Source of the DNA: Welwitschia mirabilis
Taxonomy: Eukaryota > Gnetophyta > Gnetopsida > Welwitschiales
Direction of reading: 5' to 3'
Assembly (NCBI GenBank): GCA_051453625.1
Contig: JBOZIK010000001.1
Coordinates: 103,013,279 to 103,048,027, forward strand
DNA length: 34,749 nucleotides
Shown here: positions 11,881 through 21,598 of the stretch, piece by piece
Layout of the letters: every line of letters starts with the position of its first letter
How positions within the stretch are numbered: position 1 is the first letter of the stretch
Program-made: the position numbers and the translations under genes
The notes under the pieces: model-generated
Seen by the model: only the letters and a program-made list of their open reading frames with translations
Told to the model about the DNA's origin: nothing
Databases searched by the model: none

Positions 11881-13270
11881 CTTGATAATTCTATGATTGA
11901 TAATTCTTTTTTAAATGAACAACTTTTGTTATATGTTCTACCCATTCTCCTTCTTAGTATGCTAATATTGTTAATTATCTTGTTACCATGAAAACACCAT
12001 AACAATGGACTTATAATCAATGCAAATCTTTTATCCATAGAATAGGTAACTATGAGTGGATAGATCACATCTATATGGTAGGTGTAAAGACCAAATTATG
12101 CAAAAATATATGTCTAATTGGGAAAAGTCTGAGATCCTTCATCTTTATCATAATGGTGTTTATAAAGGTCATTTTAGTAGATAGAAAATGGCTATGAAAA
12201 TTCTTCATTCTGGATTTTATTGGCCTACTCGTTTTTAGGATTCTTTTGATTTTGCTAGAATGTGTGATCCTTATCAGCGTTATGGTAGCCTTATTCATGC
12301 TTAAGCGATGCCCTTTAGACCTGTTCTTGAATGTAAACCTTTTAATTATTAGGGAATTAATTTTATAGACCCTATTCACCCACCTTCTTATGATAAAAAT
12401 TACATTTTAGTGACTGTAGATTATGTCACTAAATGGGTTAAAGCTATTCATCCTTCTTGGAATGATGCCCGAACTATTTGTACTTTTTTTAAAATTCATA
12501 TTTTTAAATGATTTGATTTTCTAGGAAACCTCTTTTATCCATTGGAAACCTCATTACTAATTAAAGAACTCATTTTATAAATCAAATTTTTAGGAAACCT
12601 CTTTTGTCCATTGGAATAGAACACAGAGTAACTCATGCTTATCATCCTTAAACTAATGGACAAGCTGGAAATGCAAATAGAGAAATTAAAAAAAAATGTT
12701 GCAAAAACTTCTCTCTGTTAATAAGAAATCTTAGGCTTCTAAGCTTAATGATATTCTTTAGGCTTACTGTACTACTTAGGGTAATTCTCTAGGTTTTTTA
12801 CCTTATGAAGTTTTGTATGGAAAAGTTTGTGTTTTACCTATTGATGTGTGTTATAACTCTAATCGTGCTTCTCATCAACTTAATCTTATAGACCTTTATA
12901 AAAATCTTAATCATAGATTATCACAATTAGACCATCTTAATAAAAAACGTACTCATGTTATACATCGTCAATTAATCCACAAAACCCAAGCTAAGTTTAA
13001 ACATGATAGAAAGTTACTTCACAAAACGTTGAAACCTGGTTAACTAATCCTTTTCTACAATACTAGAGTACATATTTTGAATAACAAGCTAACATCTCAA
13101 TGGTTAGGTTCTTATCTTATAGAGAGAGTGCATTCTAATGGCTCTATTGAGATTTCCAACTTATAGACTAAGAAGATTTAAAAAGTTAATAGGTAAAGAT
13201 TAAAACTATATGAAAAATCTTTTGATCCAATCTTAAACATGGTAGAACACTTATTTTTGAGGTTCCTCTT
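11881..13270 (+). pseudogene. Integrase of Athila-like element, copy B (catalytically dead)
   Basis: Integrase inserts the cDNA into host DNA. The zinc-binding N-terminus is near 12150-12300, with 'MCDPYQRYG' standing where the family usually has a Cys-x-x-Cys pair. The core follows: 'GINFIDP' (about 12353-12370) where the family has GIDF, 'LITN' then a stop then 'RTHF' (about 12550-12575) where it has a second Asp, and 'NGQAGNANREIK' (about 12655-12690) where it has Glu. All three catalytic acids are thus replaced (N, N, G). A long clean C-terminal stretch at 12813-13043 carries 'LPYEVLYGK' just upstream and a basic, coiled segment. A 26-bp segment is repeated at 12522-12547 and 12591-12616, displacing the loop before the second Asp. 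The minus-strand frames over this region are shadows. Confidence 0.75.
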
Positions 13271-13640
13271 AATGAGAAGGACTTCCATCCTATTATGAAT
13301 TCTTTCTTAGCTTATTCCTTTAGTGGATGTTATAATGTCACTTAATCATCTTTTAAACTTAACTTATGTGTTTTTTTTTGAAGTTTTCATGACTAGTATT
13401 TATACTTAGGCATTTTATAGTAATAAGATTAGCTTCACCCAATTTTAAGACATTCCCATTCTGAAATATGCCTTAGTTTTTATCCTTTTTTCCAATAGTG
13501 TGAGGTCTTTAGTTGTTTAGGAGTGTTCTTTTCTATCTCTTATTCACCTTCATATTTTTAAGTATGTGATCATGTAGAAATCATCCCTCAAAAAGGGAAA
13601 AAAAGAAGGGTAAAAAAATAAAAAGAAAATAATGACCATG
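13271..13640 (+). other. Post-integrase untranslated stretch, copy B
   Basis: No frame is visible. It matches 14118-14440 with shared words such as 'tgtgaggtcttta', 'gttgtttaggagt' and 'aacttatgtgt', and ends in an A-rich tract (13590-13630) that the other copy also has (14405-14440). This is the conserved 3' non-coding part of the element after pol. Confidence 0.6.
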
Positions 13641-14017
13641 ATCTATTTTATTTGTGCTTAAATAAAAATACATCATCATCATGATGTTCTACTACACTAG
13701 GGTAAATTTTTTTGAAAGAAACTTTTTATAGTGTTGGTAGCTATAAAAACTTCATTGGTGGATTAGTTGACTATGCTTTATAGGTTCTTACTTCTATAAT
13801 TATGGTTGCACTCTCCTCATCATAGCAAAATTGTAATAAAATTTTCTTCTATAGGATCCGTAATATTCCTAGTGTGATCAAAGGCATTGCTTATTTTTTG
13901 GACTCTTAGCATTTCCATATGATCATTTATTCAAGTGTGTTTTAAGGTGTGAGTAGGTAAGTTCATTTTTGAGTAGCTTTTGATCTTATTATTCATTATT
14001 ATAAGAACTTAAATTTT
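13641..14017 (+). other. Retroelement non-coding stretch
   Basis: AT-rich sequence following the A-rich tract of copy B. No coding frame, LTR or RNA gene is visible. It ends at a 100-N gap (14018-14117), another placeholder of unknown true size. Confidence 0.4.
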
Positions 14018-14117
14018 NNNNNNNNNNNNNNNNNNNNNNNNNNNNNNNNNNNNNNNNNNNNNNNNNNNNNNNNNNNNNNNNNNNNNNNNNNNNNNNNNNN
14101 NNNNNNNNNNNNNNNNN

Positions 14118-14461
14118 GATGTTATGATGTCACTTGATCATCTTTTTAATTTAACTTATGTGTTGCTTTATGAATTTTCCACAAATAGTATTCATACTTG
14201 AGCATTTTATAATGATAAGATTAGATTCATTTAATCTTGAAATATTGCCATGTCTATGGACTTTACTTTAAAGGAAGATGTTTTGGTTCTTGTTCTTTTT
14301 TCCAATGGTGTGAGGTCTTTAATTGTTTAGGAGTATTATTATTTGTCTTTCATCTCAATTATTCATCTTCATCTTTTTGAGTGTATAATCATATGGGAAT
14401 TTTTCTATTTAAAAAAATAAAAAAAATGAAATAAAAAATAATGATCATGATTTATTGTATT
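14118..14461 (+). repeat. Second copy of the post-integrase stretch (copy C)
   Basis: This repeats 13322-13640 with roughly three quarters of bases identical by eye and carries about 40 extra bases ('tatggactttactttaaagg' region, 14255-14280) that copy B lacks or has lost. It is bounded by N gaps on both sides (14018-14117 and 14462-15001). It shows that a third member of the family, or a tandem copy of B, contributes to this scaffold. The large frames that run through the N block at 14405-15147 are artefacts of translating N. Confidence 0.6.
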
Positions 14462-15001
14462 NNNNNNNNNNNNNNNNNNNNNNNNNNNNNNNNNNNNNNN
14501 NNNNNNNNNNNNNNNNNNNNNNNNNNNNNNNNNNNNNNNNNNNNNNNNNNNNNNNNNNNNNNNNNNNNNNNNNNNNNNNNNNNNNNNNNNNNNNNNNNNN
14601 NNNNNNNNNNNNNNNNNNNNNNNNNNNNNNNNNNNNNNNNNNNNNNNNNNNNNNNNNNNNNNNNNNNNNNNNNNNNNNNNNNNNNNNNNNNNNNNNNNNN
14701 NNNNNNNNNNNNNNNNNNNNNNNNNNNNNNNNNNNNNNNNNNNNNNNNNNNNNNNNNNNNNNNNNNNNNNNNNNNNNNNNNNNNNNNNNNNNNNNNNNNN
14801 NNNNNNNNNNNNNNNNNNNNNNNNNNNNNNNNNNNNNNNNNNNNNNNNNNNNNNNNNNNNNNNNNNNNNNNNNNNNNNNNNNNNNNNNNNNNNNNNNNNN
14901 NNNNNNNNNNNNNNNNNNNNNNNNNNNNNNNNNNNNNNNNNNNNNNNNNNNNNNNNNNNNNNNNNNNNNNNNNNNNNNNNNNNNNNNNNNNNNNNNNNNN
15001 N

Positions 15002-16291
15002 TTGTTTTGCTTTTCTTTGGTTTTTCAATTTATTATTTCAAAGTAGTTTTTTCATTTTCTCATCTTTACATAGAACCTTATCATTTAGTATTTTCCTTGC
15101 TGCTGGTTCATGCAATATCATTTTCATTTAGCATTAGAATTAAATAGAAAATCTTTTATGTTTCATAGCTTTATTGAGATTCCTTATACCTTTTGGAGTT
15201 TTATGCTTTATATTGTTTTATTTTTTAATTCAGGCACATTCATTCAGTCTTTATTAGTAGGTTTTAGCCTAGTTAGTTCATTTTCCTTAGGCATAGTTTT
15301 CATTTATTTTGAGTTTTTCACTTCATCCTAATTTTTCAAGATTCTTTATCATTCCCTATTTTTCTCAGCTTTCTAATAAATTCTGATACCTTCATAATCA
15401 TATTTAAGCCTTACTTTCTTGGCTGACATGTTTATTTTTGCAAAAATTTTTAAAGTCCCATTGTTTACCTGGTCATCCAGACGACATAGCTGGACGATAA
15501 TCTAATTTTTTCTGAGAGTCATCCAAGGGTTGTCATCTAGTCATGTTGACTGGATGATAGTGCGAGAAAACCATCGTTCACACCATTTTTCCTCATTTTT
15601 ATTCATTTTCTCATCATTTTTACCCATTTCTTTGAGAGACGATAACTCCTCTGATCTTTGCCATGACCTTGGCTTTTCTCTTGGTTAAATTCACTTCCAT
15701 ATTTCTAAGTTTTCTATGAATTTTTGAAAATAAGGTATGTTTTTTTCTCTTCCTAATTTTTCATGTTTTCTCCCATTTTTTAGCCTTTCAACATGTAGTT
15801 TTCATGTATATTGATCAGTTTCTTACACTCTTTGATTTGGAACTTACGAATTTAATTTTCACCATGTATTTCGAAAGTTATGACCAGTTGTGTGTTTTAT
15901 GATAAAACTTTAGTTTTTAATCTTTCACACTTGGTTTCTCACAAACTGTAGGTCGAAACATAGTAATCCTTTAAGGTAAATTAATTAGTTCGATGTGTTC
16001 TACAACTCTACTGGATTAAATTTTTCATTTGAACACTTCGAATTTTTACCTTATGTGAGGCCCACGTAAAAAAAACTATATTTTCATCTTGCTTGTGTTT
16101 CATAATTTTCTTCTCATGACTAGGTAATCCGAGACATATTGACACTTTTAGTGAGGGGGGAGGGAAGATGTATTTTCATCAATTTTTCCTTTTTTTAAAA
16201 TCAATTTTTGGGGTTGTTATTGAGCATCCGTGTAGCGTATTTGATTTATCTATCTAATATCACATAACTTTTTGCATATTTTTGAATAAGT
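15002..16291 (+). other. T-rich 3' untranslated stretch with GACGATA-type motifs
   Basis: Strongly T-rich on the plus strand at 15002-15350, which creates hydrophobic-looking but meaningless frames. At 15472-15500 and 15530-15560 there are two copies of a composite motif (CCAGACGAC, then TGGACGATA or TGGATGATA), and a third weaker one at 15637-15646. The same motif occurs at 3372-3398, in the leader, and in the protease-RT linker. No gene is visible before the extra ORF begins at about 16292. Confidence 0.5.
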
Positions 16292-17540
16292 AGGCCCCAT
16301 TCATGTAGAGCTAGACAAGCTGAGGCTAAGGCTGAAGCCGTAAAGTAGGAGGCGATTCCTTTAGTATTGCTAGAGGTTGAGTGTATAAAGCCTTTGCATC
16401 CCCCACCTCGACATGGACGATTACTAACTATTCAAACAATCACTGTCCATGTCGAGCATCATTTTGGAGACTTTATGAGCCAAGTAGAGCCTGCGGTTGA
16501 TTAGAGGCTCTCAGATATTCAGCTCTAATGGATTTTGGATGCACACATGACTTATTACGTGTCAAAGACCAGGGAATTCTATAACACCATGCACATGAGC
16601 GAAGACCAGACTCCTATGGTCATTTGGTTAACATCATCATAGTTTCTATTTGGGACCATGAGATAGCTATAATTCCACACCACATTGTAGTAGTGATAAA
16701 TTTAGTTAGTATTGGAAATTTGCATATTCATTCAACCAAAGGGACAGAAGAGCATCATACATATAGCACAACATTGGATATTCCGACAAATTTGACGATG
16801 GATAGGTAGGGAGTGCTTTTTACTTAGTTAACCCCTACATAAAGAGTTTTACACATAGAGCGAATCCACAACATCAGCTCATCATTTCACAATAGTTATG
16901 CGATGGTCGCACATTTGCAGATATTGACAGCTTTCATGTAAGAAGAGCAGATAGACCTATCGACATTCATATGAAGAAGACTCAAGTCGATGGTCAAGGC
17001 ATAATAGTTATAGACTCTTGGTTATCCTTACCTTTTCTTAGCTTTATTTAGATGTTTTAGGATACCAGAGCCCATGGGCAAGCAACACCTTTCACACATT
17101 TAGCCTTCAACTTGCTATCTTCAGGACATGGGCATATAGATGCCAGGAGAGGCAAAGAGTCCTTAGGTATAGAGGCCTACTATTAAAGTTACACTTGAGT
17201 AGATCTAAGCCCTTCTAGTAGAGACCACTAAGACCATCAGTGGTTTCATCAATCGTGGTATCCAAGCATTAGATTAGAGGATCCAAGCCTAAAATCAGAG
17301 GAATCGGACATTAAAGCAGAGGATCTTAAAAGTTGATAGGAGAGTTCAGCACTTTGAGGAGTAGGTAGTTGATGTGCGTCAGCGTGTTGTATCCATATAG
17401 CAGAGTGTTACTGTAAACCTTCCAAAGGCTGTTCGTGTTCAGGGGTATGAGATAGTTTGCTCTATTTCCACATCCTTAGACCTCTATTTCCCTGCTGACC
17501 CTAAGCATTCTTTATCTTCTCCCCCTGTACCTGAGATAGC
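16292..17540 (+). pseudogene. Decayed post-pol extra ORF (env-like position) with coiled-coil C-terminus
   Basis: This stretch has higher GC than its surroundings and long near-open frames. The first part (16292-16650) reads through only four stops in about 120 codons, three of them TAG. A shift leads into 16624-16809, containing 'HIHSTKGTEEHHTYS'. The last part (17221-17400) encodes a strongly heptad-like Gln/Arg/Val/Ile-rich segment broken by four stops, each one C-to-T change from Gln. It lies after integrase and ends 30-40 bp before the polypurine tract, the place where Athila elements carry their env-like ORF. I see no clear signal peptide or transmembrane helix, so calling it an envelope would go too far. 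The ancestral product may be a structural or nucleic-acid-binding protein. Position and sense are seen; function is unknown. Confidence 0.5.
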
Positions 17541-17568
17541 TACACATACAAAGTTGTTATGTGATGTT

Positions 17569-17576
17569 AAGGGGAG
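17569..17576 (+). other. Polypurine tract of the Athila-like element
   Basis: AAGGGGAG lies directly before TG at 17577. Plus-strand DNA synthesis starts from such a tract, so it fixes the left end of the 3' LTR. Confidence 0.65.
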
Positions 17577-17981
17577 TGATTTTATCATATTTTATATCTC
17601 CCCTTCTATACATTTTTGTGCTAAAACTCATGATTATATATATACATATCATTTTGAGTTTAGCATGATGTACTTTTACTTGATTTTTCATGCTTATCTT
17701 TCTTTTCACATGCTATGATGAGGATTGATTATATTTGTCATGATCTTTTTAGTTATTTACTATAAATTTTAGTGGGGTTCTTTTAATTATAAGTGCATTT
17801 ACTGATTATCTATCTAAAAATTTCTATCACAGGTTTACATTTTCCAAGAACCATTTTTGAGCCTATCGTGCCATAATCAAAAAGATTATATTGTATTATG
17901 TTGTGTTGTATAAAACTTATATTTTATTTGTAAATAACAAGATCTTCTTGAGCGTAATCATTTGCACAAATAAGCATCACA
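17577..17981 (+). repeat. 3' LTR of the Athila-like element, about 405 bp
   Basis: It begins TGATTTTATC right after the polypurine tract and ends CATCACA at 17981. The last 95 bp match the 5' LTR end at 4127-4220. TG...CA ends are as expected. Athila LTRs are usually longer, so part may be deleted. No target-site duplication can be tested because the left end of the 5' LTR is not defined. Confidence 0.6.
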
Positions 17982-19014
17982 ACACATAACAACATGACAT
18001 GTGCATGTAGCAAGGCATGACTCAAATGCGTAAGGCAGTACACATAGTACACACAGATTTAATAGGAATGGGGAGGTTATTTAACTCCTTTGATTTTATA
18101 AGGGTAGAAGGTAGTGGCTACGATGCACATACCCAGGTTTCATCAGTGCTGATACAATGCTTTCTCATTTCTTATATCCCCTTTATTTACCCTCCTTCCA
18201 TTTGCACTTTATTTCCTTAATATTTGTTAAGGTGGGCATTGAAATAATTTAGGTAGCAAACATATCGTTGTGCTCTTGTGATGATTCCCTAACATCCTCA
18301 TGAGGGCTTCCTCCTCCCATGTGGCTTCTCATCAAATGTTGCTTTATTATTTTCTTTGATTCTTTTTAAAGAATTATAAAGTAAAGAAAATTACAAGGCA
18401 ATGGATATCTTTTATAGTGTGTGACTGAGGCGTGCATAATAGCACCCCATCAATACATGATTATATTCCCTCCTTCAACTTTTTCTTGTTTTAAAACTTA
18501 GCATATTGATACTCATCGTAAGCCTAAATATTCTAATGATAACATTTTTATAAGTATTGCTTAGCATATTGCCTGATATTACTATGACCATTTTTATCAT
18601 AATTAAGATTGATTTGTTATAATGATTGGACTTCCATAATCTCAATTAAATATTCATAACTCTAATTACTATGATTTTCTTAGTGAAAAGACTTCTCTAA
18701 AACTTGTAATCTTAACCACTATTTAGTAAGAAGGTTTATTTATAAAACATATTAATCCTTTTATATATATAACTCTATTTGTGTATGTATATACGTTATA
18801 CTTAAATTATTATTCCAACAAATGAATACATTTATAAATCCTCATTAAAGATATATTTTTCTAAATTTGACTTTCTATATTTAAACTATAAAAGTTTTCA
18901 AGGAATTTGTAAAATATGCATACAAGCGAATTATCAACTTTATAATTTTCCATTAAAATATGACTAAAAAACGGTTATACATCATTAAAGTTTTTGAATG
19001 CACCACAATATATA
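17982..19014. other. Spacer between two retroelements
   Basis: No coding region or RNA gene is visible. A small open frame at 18017-18220 has no recognisable motif. The sequence becomes very AT-rich from about 18600 to 19014. Confidence 0.45.
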
Positions 19015-20776
19015 TGTCAAGATCCAAAGTAATTCAAGGCTATGTAAAACTGATTACAACATCTAAAAGATAAAAGATCCATATGGCAAGATTACAAGTT
19101 TTAACAATTCACTCAACATAATCTTCAAATACAAACTGGATAATAATAATCTTCACTCCAACGTGACCTCCTTGGTAAATTGACTCAGCTTTTCTGTAAC
19201 CCACTTTTTCCACCTATTTATCACAAGAATATGGAATGAGAATCTTGAAATCTTCAAAGCTTTCAGTATGGCCTGGGCAAGGCAAAGATAAAGGTTAAAT
19301 AATCCTAAGACACAAGATAGTTTAAGACGAAAGAAGTATAAGGTATTAAGAGATAGATTTATGGAAATGAAATGAGAATAACTAGTTTTTAATAATTTTT
19401 CATATATTTTTCTTCCACTACCTCGTTTGTGATATGTGGAGTCCACTGCCTCATTTGGTAATTAGTGGATTTATTAATCCTACTATCTCATTTGACAATT
19501 TGTAGGTTTCTCATTCTCCACTGCCTCATTTGATGATCTGTGGAGTCCACTGCCTTATTTGGCGATTTGTAGATCTATCAATTCAACTTTCTCATTCAAC
19601 GACCTATGGGTTTTCACATTCTATTGCCTCATTCGATGATCTATTGAATTCTCATTTCCATAAAGATTTGAAGATTACATAATACCATAAGAAGATACGA
19701 GATTCATTGTCATAGATTTTATCAAGCTACATTGCAAATATTTCTAACAAGATATTAATTTAGAATAAGAAATAAAGTTATGTAAGAATAAATTTTGGAA
19801 ATACAATCATACTCACACAGATTGCAAACCAAGGTAGACAAGAAATACATTTCAAAATTTTACAAGATTTCTAAGTAGTAGTAGATTCATTAAGAAACAA
19901 GTACTTATCTAGACTATATAAAGATGTAAGAATAAAGGAACCATACCTAAAATTGTGTGCAAAATTTTTCAATCTTATAAAGGCTTCAAGAGTTCAAGGA
20001 TTTCAAGGATCCAACATTTTCAAGACTCCAAAGTTTTCAAAGCTTTAGAATTCAAGGTTTCAAAGATCCAATAATAGAGGATTTTTCAAAGAATACGAAT
20101 AAAAGGGAATGAAGTCCTATATATAACAAGAAAAATGAAGAAGATATGAAGAAACACCATGATGAAGAGGATATGAGGAGACACTACCTTGGAAAAGACA
20201 ATTATGATTTCCCAACCCTCAACCATCACTTTGCCTGACCACTAGGTGCATTTAATATTTCATTGTAACAGTAACTGCTCATCATGCCAAATATTTATTT
20301 TGCCAATAAATAATAATAATCATGAAAAACATGCCTTCATCATTAATGCGTAAGTCATAAAATTCAAGTCGTTTGACATTTTTCAAGATAATCAAAAAGA
20401 AGATAAGTTAGTCACATAATAATTTAATATATATAATCTTTTCAAATTCCAAAATAATCATTAATGCTAACTCAAGTAAGCCATTTAGAAGGACATGCTA
20501 AAATTTCAAAAGCATACCACTATATTGCCATAAATAAGAAAAAGGAAACTTATTAGCAGTTATTTTTATTTAATTAATTGAGATGAGACATTTAATAATA
20601 AATTCCAAAAAATATCATCAAGATAAGATTTCATCGCCTATACATATTTTGCCATTTGTAATAGATCTTTTAGCTTACAAGACATTAATTTAGACTATAT
20701 TACTTATTTGTCTCTACGAAAATATGTAAATAATTTTAGGTGAAGTTTTAAAATCTTTGAAATTTGGGATGTGACA
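19015..20776 (-). mobile_element. Candidate solo LTR, minus strand, about 1.76 kb
   Basis: Read on the minus strand it starts TGTCACATCCC at 20776, a form common for plant Gypsy LTRs, and ends TTGACA at 19015, giving TG...CA termini. A TATA box (TATATATA, plus coordinates 20118-20125) lies about 650 bp in, placing a U3 of that length upstream and R-U5 of about 1.1 kb downstream. No primer site follows at 19014 and no polypurine tract precedes at 20777, which favours a solo LTR left by recombination. Flanking bases do not give a clear 5-bp target duplication, and the right flank is damaged by an assembly scar at 20804-20875. No ORF is expected; the minus-strand frame at 19153-19446 is a shadow. 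Confidence 0.45.
19415..19660. repeat. Seven-unit minisatellite, 28-39 bp units
   Basis: Units start at about 19415, 19443, 19479, 19518, 19547, 19584 and 19621. The core is CCACTGCCTCATTTG followed by a variable GAT-TGT-rich tail. Unit lengths alternate between short (28-29) and long (36-39). It lies inside the candidate solo LTR, in its R-U5 part. Confidence 0.75.
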
Positions 20777-20875
20777 CCCTAGGTGTGATTAAATCATTTG
20801 TTTGGGGGGGGGGGGGGGGGGNNNNNNNNNNCCCTTGGTGTTATTAAATCATTTTTTTGCCCCCCCCCCCCCCCC
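20777..20875. other. Assembly scar: poly-G, 10 N, near-duplicate, poly-C
   Basis: A 28-base segment at 20777-20804 is repeated at 20832-20859 with three mismatches. The left copy runs into 18 G, then 10 N; the right copy runs into 16 C. Same-strand near-duplicates around a short gap with opposite homopolymers are typical of low-quality read ends that were not merged. Confidence 0.75.
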
Positions 20876-21562
20876 GGCCCTTTTATTAATTTATTAACAA
20901 TCTTCTAGTAAAAGTAAAATGCTTTATACCTTGTGTACTATTTCTAAAATGAGTTTTATATCCTTTGCACTTGAAGTATAATAGGGAATTTATCATTGCT
21001 TGTTTTCTTGTTCACTAATAACATTTGCTTCAAAATACTTAAAAGAATATAAAAAGTGTAATGATTTTTTCTAAATTAACAAAGGCCAAGTCTATCATAT
21101 TTCTTTTTTCTAATTTTAAAGTCCTTATCTTAAGTTCAAACTAACCTCTAATGAATTTTCCAAGGCAATCTATCGATGTCGATTAGACACACAAGGAAAA
21201 TACACATGAATACCATAGTTCTTCCTCAAATTGCATGTAGTATAACAAGTTGTAAAGGCCTTCTACGATCAAACTTTATTCTTCAAACAAGATTGTTAAA
21301 AATGTAACATTAATTAAAAAGCACTTATGATTATCTATTACGTCAAATATGGAACTTAGAGGCAAAGCATGTCATACATAAGGTGGCAAGCAAGGGTGAA
21401 AAGATCATCTCAACACCTCTTAGTAATAAGGAAAAAAATGATTTTTATTAGTATTAATTATAATAATTATATACTTAATGACTTTCTTAAAAACCAGGAG
21501 ACAAAACTATTATACTAGATATTTATTATTCTAACCTAAAGCTAATATTAAAAAGGCGAAAA

Positions 21563-21598
<36 letters not shown>

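Larger units (their letters stand above)
4127..17981 (+). mobile_element. Composite Ty3/Gypsy (Tat/Athila-type) LTR retrotransposon remnants
   Basis: Reading left to right: a 5' LTR end, a primer binding site, Gag with a zinc knuckle, an aspartic protease, RT-RNase H, integrase, a long untranslated stretch, an extra post-pol ORF, a polypurine tract and a 3' LTR. This order, the tRNA-Asp-type primer site, the protease motif DIG[SA] followed by 'NIMP', the YxDD box as FMDD, and the large size (about 14 kb) fit the non-chromovirus Tat/Athila branch. At least two diverged coding copies (A to 8612, B from 8713) and a third post-integrase fragment are present, so this is not one simple insertion. 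Nearly all frames carry stops and frameshifts, so it is dead. Several N gaps (100, 295, 58, 100 and 540 bases) interrupt it. I infer repeated nested or tandem insertion of one family, or joining of related contigs. Confidence 0.8.

Noticed and set aside
11877-12379. Minus-strand frames of 63 and 102 codons
   Set aside because: They are reverse-strand shadows of the plus-strand integrase, whose domain motifs read in order.
14405-15147. Large open frames of 200-230 codons on both strands
   Set aside because: They consist almost entirely of N translated as X across the 540-N gap; only a few real codons lie at each end.
15110-15331. Hydrophobic 73-codon frame resembling a membrane protein
   Set aside because: T-rich plus-strand sequence automatically yields Phe/Leu/Ile/Ser codons. 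It lies in a retroelement untranslated stretch and has no family motif.
19415-19660. CRISPR-like array
   Set aside because: Units are degenerate, of unequal length and without distinct spacers, in plant DNA with no cas genes; it is a minisatellite.
20804-20875. G-quadruplex or i-motif regulatory element
   Set aside because: The 18-G and 16-C runs flank an N gap and a near-duplicated segment, which is better explained as a sequencing or assembly artefact.
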